From: Dipodascopsis uninucleata var. uninucleata
Lineage: Eukaryota > Ascomycota > Lipomycetes > Lipomycetales > Lipomycetaceae
Reading direction: 5' to 3'
DNA: 64,000 nt
Assembly: GCA_030568195.1 (NCBI GenBank)
Contig: JAJLTO010000002.1
Coordinates: 62,001 to 126,000 of the forward strand
Shown here: positions 56,183 to 64,000 of the stretch, piece by piece
Position numbering within the stretch: position 1 is the stretch's first letter
How the letters are laid out: the number at the start of each line of letters is the position of its first letter
Translations under genes and position numbers: made by a program
Notes under the pieces: generated by a model
Seen by the model: the letters and a program-made list of their open reading frames with translations, nothing else
The model's database searches: none
Told to the model about the DNA's origin: nothing

Positions 56183-58276
56183 CTACTCAAGTCCAACCAT
56201 ATGACGCATCACTTTTGCAAGAGGTGATATGGCACTCAAAACAACAAGTGTAGTTCCATAGACAACGAAACTCAGACTACTCAGAGCACTTGCTCGTGGA
56301 TCTACAGTCAAGAGATGCGCTGTACCAACAGCTGAGGCACTTATTCCAGTAGTAATTCCTCTAGTTAGATAATCATCGTCACGAATTTTAATCCAGGTCA
56401 AAATTTGGAATCCAATCAAGACTCCTACAATGCCACTTAAAATAGCGATGACCGCGACAAGTGACTCTGATCCACCAAGTGATCGTACTACTGGTAAAGC
56501 CAATGCCAACGTCACACTTCGACCTATGAAAGCGATACTGCGCTCGGCCGATATTCCTATAGCGTAGCATATAGGAGGATAAGCAAAGAACGTGATAAAA
56601 GCGACCACAATATTAGGAATTATAATAACTAAAAAATATTTTTTAAGATCTCCTCGATATCGATACATAGGCATTGCTAAAGAAACAATGCTGACATCGA
56701 GCAGGGTTTTAAGAAGGTCACCAGCACCAGGAAGCACACCCTTGTATTCTGCGACACCAAACAAATTCAGATATGTTTTTCCTGTACTGTAGGCATTAAG
56801 ACCATCATCTAGAGAACTGTGTCGAGCTAACTGAAGAACATATATCCCAAGAATAGTAAAACCAGAACAAGTGAAAATAGGATGAATGAATCTTCGAACC
56901 TTAGCTGGTAACTTAAGCCCAATGAACAGCATCAGGACCGTGAATGTAGAATGGGCAATTAATGTATAACCAGTAACGAAAAACACAGGGATGCCGACTG
57001 TGAAAAACACAAATATATATATAGAGGTATCTAGATATTGAGTTGCCAGTGCTGCAAAAAGTTCTGAACGCTTGGATGGTGATCCAATGTAAGGATATTT
57101 TACGAGACTAGTCCATGATAGCAGTGGTGACTTGAGAAACTTTGACGTAATAGGTGTAGATAATCGATCGCCAGACTCTTCATTCGATATTTCAGAAACA
57201 GATTTCCTACTATACGCATATGGCTCCGTGTCGTTACCTTGATTACCTTGCTGAGGTCCTTTATAATTACTACTATTCGATTCCGTGTCAAAAAAATGAG
57301 AACCATGAGTAGGGATTACGTCTAGCCCACGGTCACTCTCATTATCAGCCATGCTAGCAAGATCACTGTCGATTTCCACATTAAATCTATCTTGTGATGT
57401 CATACTGTCGCTATCCCGAGGATCAATCTTAGATGACCTTACACTAGCTCTGGTGGCAGCTGGACGAGGTATTTCAAGTGCAGAAGCTGAGGGACCTATC
57501 CCGGTATCGCTGTGCTCTAATCTTCCATCAGTGACACTTAAATCATTCAGTTCAATTGATTCTAACACTGGCAAGGATGAATCAAGGCTCTTTGACTGAT
57601 CGAGGTTTTCGCTATGGTCTGTCTGAGAAGGAATCTCCTCCGCACGCTCAACCATTGCACGCTTCGAAACCTTGAACAGTTTCTGCAGACCAACAATCAT
57701 GTAGGCAGTGAATATATGCATTAATACAAAACCAATGACAAATACTGCAGCAATCTTTCCAACTTCCTTACCGCCTACAGCTGGAGATAGTGGTAACAAA
57801 ACAAATGATGGAGTGAAGAATGTGTTGATCCATCTCAAACTGAATCCTAAAGGGACATCAAGTACACGCGAGATTGTTGCTGTTCTCTTACTGCCCGCAA
57901 ATCGATTAAGAGCGAGTAGTACAAAGAAAAGCAGAAGCATGCACACTACGGATGCTGGAAAGCTGATTGTAGTGACCAAAATAATTCTGTTAACTCCATA
58001 AAGAAATAGCAAAATAACGATAATACCAGCCGGTATAATTATGTAGGATTTTATGAGTCTCCACGCATTCTTACTTAAGATCTATAACAGAGCATGCACG
58101 ATTAGCCATATTTCCTATCTGACATCAACATGATGGTTTCTTTATTATACACATATCGCTAAAAAAATAAGCATACCTACCAGACCTATTCCGTTATAGA
58201 AGTCTATAAGAAGCTCATCTAGAACAATACTATTCTCGGAGTTATTATTGTTATTATCTTGCGAAGACGGTTGCAT
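56183..58276 (-). CDS. LrgB-like integral membrane protein
   Basis: Two exons, 58276-58181 and 58081-56183 (99-nt intron, donor GTAGGT, acceptor TTATAG); 664 residues. It begins MQPSSQDNNNNNSENS and continues across the junction into ILSKNAWRLIKSYIIIPAGI. An N-terminal membrane part includes the LrgA-like segment LRWINTFFTPSFVLLPLS. A hydrophilic Ser/Asp-rich loop of about 200 residues is followed by a C-terminal LrgB block with several membrane spans (SAERSIAFIGRSVTLALALP, GITTGISASAVGTAHLL). Bacterial LrgAB/CidAB are holin/antiholin-like, and the plant relative PLGG1 carries glycolate and glycerate. Fungal proteins with this fused arrangement are mostly uncharacterised. Confidence 0.88.
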
Positions 58277-59383
58277 TTTAAACTACTGTTCGCGCTAGTT
58301 AATCAAACGCATCGTACTCTGAAAACACAGACTTAATTATCAGAATTATTAATATCTACGGCTCTTTGAATTCGTGAAAGTCTCAAAAAGCTGGGAACTA
58401 AAAGAGTACTTTTGCTGCCTGCGAACTGTGCTGATTTCGGTTACTATTTAAGTGGATAGAAAATGGCATATCTACGTAATACCTCTTCCCGTGACTCATA
58501 CACGTATAATCCCGTTAGAAAAAACATTTGCGATTCTAGACATAATTCAACCAGGGGCCCAAAGCAGTATATATCAAAGTGTAATTATAGCCGAAATGTC
58601 TCTAGCAAAACTTGCTTAGTATGCGAATAATATGGCAGCCTTTTAGAGGTAAACAGCATTTGTCCATTATTTTGTGAGCGAGTGAAAGTGTCCTACTGGA
58701 ATTGGAAGTTAAAGTATAGTTTCTCGTTGACCGGAATTCAGGCATAATCGGAAGTAGTTTATTTCGATTAGAGTGGCCATATATGATCGAGATATATATT
58801 TCGCTGACTATGCTATTGCTAATACCTGTAGAAATGTTTGCGATATTCAGGTGCTTTATTGGCCATCAATGAGCTCTTTTTTCGTTCAGTAACCGTACAC
58901 AGATGATTACCGATCCTGTGTCTGCAGACCGTACGTTTACTGCACTCATAAAGCAAACTATCCCTCTTCATGTATCGATGAAGTATATTTAAAGTGTCCT
59001 ATGGATTCTCTCAAACATTACTGTTCGATTAACAGGACATCTGCTGACTAGACACTGTACAGGAAGTAGGCCCGCGTATAAACCGGAGAAGACCGCCCGC
59101 TACTCATGTGATGTACGTCATAATTCGGGCTGGAGCGTGTCTGGCACTCATTAAGCCGCACGCAGAACGTGATGAGACGTAGGAACATAAAATACATAAA
59201 AGAGGACGACTGACTCCTCCAGACAGGAAAAGATCTAGAGTTTGATCTCATGTTAACAGAGATCAAATAATAGCTATACCATAGTATAACAGGAAATAGT
59301 CACATAAGATATCAGAATCAGAAATAACATTTTCAAGTGCGTAATCGCAAGCAGCAGAAATCATTGCACATACTAAGTTATCA
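58277..59383. other. Intergenic, 1.1 kb
   Basis: Divergent region between the LrgB-like gene and the Pmp3/Sna-like gene. Only one short ORF (59048-59266, minus), with no family resemblance. Composition is less AT-rich around 58.9-59.2 kb. Confidence 0.45.
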
Positions 59384-59913
59384 ATGGATCCCGGATCATC
59401 ACTCGTCGTAATCATTGTGTCTTTGTTTGGTATGCGATTCAAATAGAGCTATTTTCGACACTAAAGTGAATAACGGATGTATATCTAACATAATGGCTAC
59501 TACGCTGCCATATTATTTTGTCTAGTACCCCCAGTCGGAGTATTATTCATCAGCGGATGTTCAGCTGACTTCCTTATTAATCTTGGTCTTACTTTGCTAG
59601 GATATCTCCCGGGTCTCCTTCATGCTCTTTACCTGTAAGTAGTGTATCTGAATTTTGATTTTTGTGCTAAGGATTTTGTGATGTTATTACGTGCCTGGGG
59701 AGTTAAACAGTCGCTGATCATACTTTTCTGCATTATAGGGAGTATGTTTATTATAGCAGGCGCGAAGACGCGGCTAATGGCATGCCAAACACGGAACGCG
59801 CTCCGGGTGTATACTCTGATATCATTCAGAGAGGAGGATTTGACTCTATCTGTCTGACATCCTCGAGGCCGCCATCCCGTGAGCGTGGCAGAGATGGCGC
59901 TCCAGAAATATAA
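59384..59913 (+). CDS. Pmp3/Sna-family small membrane protein
   Basis: Three exons: 59384-59429, 59526-59634 and 59739-59913; 109 residues. No single frame shows it, but the spliced protein reads MDPGSSLVVIIVSLF, VPPVGVLFISGCSADFLIN, LGLTLLGYLPGLLHALYLEY. This is the two-helix UPF0057/Pmp3 signature with the PPVGV and LGYLPGLLHALY landmarks. A 50-residue hydrophilic tail follows (VYYSRREDAANG, SSRPPSRERGRDG), resembling the tailed Sna2/Sna3/Sna4 members rather than the short Pmp3. Yeast Sna proteins go to the vacuole via Rsp5-binding PPxY motifs; no clear PPxY is visible here. Pmp3 affects plasma-membrane potential. Introns are 96 and 104 nt with CTAG and ATAG ends. Confidence 0.9.
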
Positions 59914-60653
59914 TGAAGTACTTTGGTGATTGACTTCCGCAAAAAATTAAAATCGTGGAACTTGTAAAGGCCTGTAAATACTAGTTGTGTCGAGAGGTTG
60001 AATTCTTTTTCTGGAGTAAGGAGGTCAAGAATTGTTTTTTTAATCTGCTTTTGTATTTTGTGTTTTCAATTAAGCATATAGTAATGATTTCGCTTTATAA
60101 ATATTAGTTCCGTTCATGTTATTATTTTTGAAGGTACAAACTTAAATAGTACAGTACACATTAACAAGATATACTTAAATATATATTGATATATATACAA
60201 GGTCCCTATAAAAGAAACGGTGAAAATTTAAAGGAATATAAGTAGATTGAAATATGCAATAAATTCCTGCCTCCCAATAAATAAGTTCAGATAGTCATGT
60301 TGAACAACTTAGATCTCGACACACGAAAGAACATAGATGAACCAATCCGTCATGAATCACTCCAGACATTTAAAATAAGACAGACAAAAGTAGAAATGAA
60401 AATAGCTAGAGATGTAAGTACTCCTTATGTCCATAGTCTCATTAATAAACTAAAACATATAGAAGTATTCTGCTAAAATACAAGAAATTAAACTAAAACA
60501 AAATATTTCAAAAAATATTTCCTCCAGGTCTTCATTAGTGTATTTGAAGCCGAATAGACCATTTTTAACGAACTTCTATTTCCATTCCCTGAATTATTCA
60601 CAGGCAGTTCACCACTTTTCATACGAGGATATAAAGCGTTAGAAGCAAAATAA
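59914..60653. other. Intergenic between convergent genes, 0.7 kb
   Basis: AT-rich 3' flanks of the Pmp3/Sna-like gene and COQ1. No gene recognised. Confidence 0.5.
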
Positions 60654-62190
60654 CTATTTCTTTCTATTCAAAACCAAATGCGTCATCTCATTCAAAGCAT
60701 CCTTTGCTGAAGAGTTAGGTAATGAGTCTAGAGATTCACGAGCCTTTCTACCATATTCCTGCGCCAGCTCTCTTGTTTGCTCAACTCCGTCAGTCAAGGC
60801 AACCAAGTTACGAGCCTATTAGATTTCGATAACAATCAGTATCTCCAACAACTGATATTAAATATTAACGACACATTCTACTCACCTTCTCAATATCGCC
60901 CGGCTCGCTAAACTTACGTTTAATTAGATCTCCAAGTTCAGGGTATTTTTGCCATGCAAATAAAACTGGGGCAGTTGCTAATCCAAGCTGCAAGTCTGCA
61001 CCAGAAGGCTTGCCAAGGTCTTGAGCGGACACCGTGTAATCCAGTAAGTCATCGACAAGCTGAAATGCAAGGCCCAGGTTTCGGCCATAGTAGTATGCAC
61101 TGTCAACGATGGTCTCGTGAACACCCGCAAGGATAGCAGCAGATCGACAGGACTTTGATATCAGGCTAGCAGTTTTCAAATAAGTTTTGTCCATATAGTA
61201 ATCAAATGTTGCCTTAGTCGCACCACCATTGACTTCATCGGTCGCCATGTTTTTCAGCTGCATAAATTCGCCTTCGACGAGATTTGCGATCACAGTCGAC
61301 ATTAATTCAACTACCTCCAAGTTACGCAAACGAGCTAAACTGACTGACGCTCTTCCAAGCATAAAGTCACCAGCAAGGATTGCCATTTTATTGCCAAAAG
61401 TAATATTTAAAGAAGGTGCTCCTCGTCGCAGTGCAGAACCATCAATTACGTCGTCATGCATAAGAGATGCAGCGTGTATCATTTCTGTTATCTCAGCAAG
61501 TCTTTTTTGCGAAGAAAGAATTCCAGTTTCCTCATCTATAGGTAAGGGATCACTAGTCTTGCCTATCTTCGACATCTGAGATACTGTAGTAGCAATGGAG
61601 TTAATCAATTTTGAAGGATTCCAGTCTCGCAAAATATCCAGTGGACTCAAACTGTCGTCCACACCTTCGTAACGTGGCTCTGATAATTCCGATTTTGGAG
61701 CATTCATAACAGCTCTACTCATGAGAAGCACTAACAATGGTCTAATGTGTTTGCCTTCATTTCGAACATAGTATTTGGCGGCAGTGTCCAAAGAAGGATG
61801 TCCAGAGCCAAGAAGCTCCCGAATGTTGCTCGTAAGGTACGACATTTCAGCCGCCACAACTGAAAATGGATCCAATATCTTTTTATAGTCGGAGCTTTTG
61901 TTATTATCATTTTCGTGTATATCATCCTGCGGATTAGATACCGCGCCCTTGTTACTTACGGTTGAAGATGCGGGAGACGCAACTGAGGATGCATGACTCT
62001 GTCCACTTGGTTGGTTATTGCGTCGTCTCGCCCTAACTTGCTCTATAGCGTCTCCAACGTAATTGAGTCTGGTATAGGATGTAGCCAATCGCCGATCGTA
62101 TATTTCCGTTCCTAATGCTATCTTTATATTTCGCACGTTGGCATTTTTGGTCAATACCGACTGTGCTCGTAATATACGGTACTTCGACAT
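60654..62190 (-). CDS. COQ1: Mitochondrial polyprenyl diphosphate synthase (coenzyme Q tail)
   Basis: Two exons, 62190-60886 and 60815-60654 (70-nt intron, GTGAGT...AATAG); 488 residues (yeast Coq1 is 473). A basic N-terminus and a Ser/Asn-rich linker precede the trans-prenyltransferase fold: GKHIRPLLVLLMSRA, first Asp-rich motif LMHDDVIDGSALRRGAPS, GDFMLGRASVSLARL, and second Asp-rich motif FQLVDDLLDYTVSAQDLGKP. The second exon supplies the C-terminus (ARNLVALTDGVEQTRELAQE, ending LVLNRKK). It makes the isoprenoid side chain of ubiquinone in mitochondria. Chain length (Q6-Q10) cannot be read from the sequence. Confidence 0.95.
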
Positions 62191-62657
62191 TGCGGAAAGT
62201 ACAGTTTGCCCGTTGTCGCTATATATAAAAACAGAATAAAATATTACGCAATGTAGTTATCCTCTAAGTCAATCCGGTTTAAACCGTCAAATTGTCTGAT
62301 CAACCAATGCAATTTGGTAGAGCTGTCAGAATTTTGTAGCCGATTTGTTGGATTTATTTTATAATTTGTTTGCAGAAAACCCGTCTGGATAAAAAAAAAG
62401 TCGTAACGGAAAAAATGATCGGCTCTTGGGAAATTGTGAGGATTTTTTTACTGTATGGTGCCCATAATTTAAAGCAATATTCTATAGCAAGTAAGATCCA
62501 ATTTAGTGCAAGAACTACAGGCACTTTATTATCAATAAGTTAAATAAAATTTAGAATGATTGTGAAATAATTTAATAAAACATATATGCTTCTTTCAATT
62601 ATTGACCTTCATTTAAACGAATGTTCGTTGAAATTTTCGTAATGAATGGATTACTTC
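62191..62657. other. Short intergenic spacer
   Basis: 467 bp between two minus-strand genes: COQ1 promoter and oxygenase 3' UTR. A-rich runs at about 62391-62418. Nothing else recognised. Confidence 0.5.
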
Positions 62658-64000
62658 CTAATTACTCCAGCTATAAGTGGCCGCCAACCGTCTCATGAGA
62701 TGCTCACCAGCTGTAAGAATTTCACCGTCTTTAGGCTTATTTTTGGTAGTACTTGCATGGGCTTGGATCACGGTGCTTGGAACAGGCTCGAGCAATGTAT
62801 TGTCCATTGGATGACAGAAATATGCCATTGAATATCTGTCTCTTCCGCTCCGAACAGCTTCAATTGGGAACTTGACCCGATGGACTGCAGATTTTAAGAC
62901 ATCTGCGGACCAGAAGCTCAATTGATCTAAATATAATGTAATGTTAGTCTACTTAGTTGAATATTCTCTTCAGATAGCTCTACCATACCTGCAATGTTGA
63001 CGACAATTGGGGGACACGATGTTGAGTCCTTGGCTCTCAAGGCAGGAACAGAAATCCACTCTTTAGTAACCGGAGACAAGATTTCCAAACCTTCTTGTCC
63101 CGCTCGCTGGAACAAAAGTGTCATCGATCCCTATATATAAATTGTTAGTTATAACACGGAAAAATTGAAAAACATCTATACTTGCATAGTCTGTGTGAGA
63201 ACCTGCGCGTATATCTTCTGTGTCATCAGTGGTTTTAACAGCAGGATAATAAAGAAATCTTAAGATGCTTCCGCTCTTTTCGCTCAAGTCGTGCCTAATA
63301 GAAAAGAATCGCTTTCCACCTTTAGACTCATCTATTTTGAGGGCTTCACCTATAAGATCTAGCAGTTTGTTACAAGTATCGTGACATTTCTTTGAAAAGC
63401 AAGCGATTCGGCTCTCGGCGTTTTTAAACACTTCTGGCAAAGGCTGAGTAGTGCTGGAGTTTTCGAATTGACCAAAATTGAAAGCCCTAGATTTTGACTA
63501 GCGATTAGTTTAATTAGAAGCAAAAAAAGAATTGCATGATTGATATCCCATCTTGAATATGTATAAACAGACAACTTACTCTTTAGGGTCTCCTCGTTTT
63601 GTAGATGTATCCAAACTAATAAAAGAACATATATTTGTCAGATCCAAAAAGCCGCTAAAATTACTCTTAATCTTCACTCTCCTTTTACTTCATGCACTTA
63701 CACTTCTTGATTATATGAGGAATATCCCTTATTGTCTTCCGAGATTGCAAAATTATTTTTGTCTTCTACTGACTCAGCAAAGAAGGACTTCGACTATTGT
63801 CATATAGCATACTATGTTAGAAAGATCCAGCCAAACTAGACACTAGAAGCGATATTTAATGCAGAATGATATCGTGATACTTACCAAAGTAAACATCTCG
63901 TCCACCTCAGCCTGAGTGAATCTGCTTCCCTCGATAAATACAAATCCAAGTGTGCTACTAGCATTAAAAAGCTCTGCCGTGGTTTCCTCGGTTGGATTAG
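62658..64000 (-). CDS. 2-oxoglutarate/Fe(II)-dependent oxygenase, isopenicillin-N-synthase-like (5' end beyond the window)
   Basis: Partial at the window edge. Exons: 64000-63885 (continuing outside), 63793-63702, 63615-63580, 63486-63186, 63130-62989 and 62926-62658; about 318 residues present. It reads TLGFVFIEGSRFTQAEVDEM, SKSFFAESVEDKNN, EVLDTSTKRGDPKEAFNFGQ, then the facial-triad HxD in AGSHTDYGSMTLLFQRAGQE, SADVLKSAVHRVKFP with the distal His, and RYSMAYFCHP with the 2OG-binding Arg/Ser. The intron 63185-63131 starts GCAAGT, so it is a GC-AG intron. Fungal members act in secondary metabolism, nucleobase or gibberellin-type oxidations; the substrate cannot be assigned. Confidence 0.92.
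63131..63185 (-). other. GC-AG intron in the oxygenase gene
   Basis: 55 nt: donor TAT|GCAAGT, branch TAACTAAC, acceptor TATATAG|GGA. Joining here restores HTDYGSMTLLFQ, the conserved sequence around the Fe-binding HxD. The nearest GT donor (one codon later, A|GTATAG) gives the wrong frame. Confidence 0.85.

Overview
The window is 64 kb of nuclear DNA from an ascomycete fungus, most likely yeast-like. The evidence is the gene set: vigilin/Scp160, a fungal Mediator subunit Med5, a Gcr1/Hot1-type DNA-binding factor, URA3, CYS4, Mcp2, Ypi1 and a Pmp3/Sna-type peptide. It has compact genes, modest AT richness and many short introns (mostly 54-150 nt, with CTAAC/CTGAC-like branch sites and mostly TAG 3' ends). 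CTG is read as Leu, for example in the YRDLKPEN loop of the PKA gene at 54885-54887, so this is not a CUG-reassigned yeast. Med5 is, as far as I know, absent from fission yeast. Together with the intron density this suggests an early-branching Saccharomycotina or a Taphrinomycotina relative, but I cannot name a species. I saw no transposon, virus-like element, CRISPR array or convincing tRNA/rRNA gene.

Layout. 0-9.4 kb (minus strand): Scp160, a DUF1308/PIN-like protein and a Gap1-type RasGAP. 9.4-12.7 kb: gene-poor. 12.7-18.7 kb (minus): a Gcr1_C-domain transcription factor and cytosolic AsnRS. 18.7-22.7 kb: gene-poor divergent leader, then the four-RRM protein Mrn1/Nrd1 (plus). 25.4-30.6 kb: a sororin-like chromatin protein (minus), divergent from CYS4 across a promoter with two TCACGTGA palindromes, then SRP receptor beta. 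32-38.6 kb: a six-exon PP2C, a five-exon TatD nuclease and an Aco2-type aconitase. 38.9-45.9 kb: URA3 divergent from lipoate ligase AIM22, a ten-exon MED5 and a five-exon SPF45-type splicing factor. 46-52.5 kb (minus): Mcp2-type kinase, YCII protein, PP1 inhibitor YPI1 and allantoinase DAL1. 54-64 kb: PKA catalytic subunit with polyglutamine, LrgB-like membrane protein, a Pmp3/Sna-like peptide, COQ1 and an edge-truncated 2-oxoglutarate/Fe(II) oxygenase.

This looks like a normal housekeeping segment rather than a functional cluster. Thematic links are weak: two nutrient-signalling proteins (RasGAP, PKA), two PP1/PP2C phosphatase components, and several mitochondrial functions (Aco2, AIM22, Mcp2, COQ1).

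The notable points are (1) a gene with the three sequence marks of a fungal sororin, (2) tolerance of AAG 3' splice sites (5 of about 43 introns assigned here) plus one GC-AG intron, and (3) several multi-exon genes visible only after splicing (MED5, PMP3/SNA-like, TatD, YPI1, YCII). Exon boundaries were worked out by eye from splice signals, reading frame and remembered family sequence; none has been checked against transcripts.
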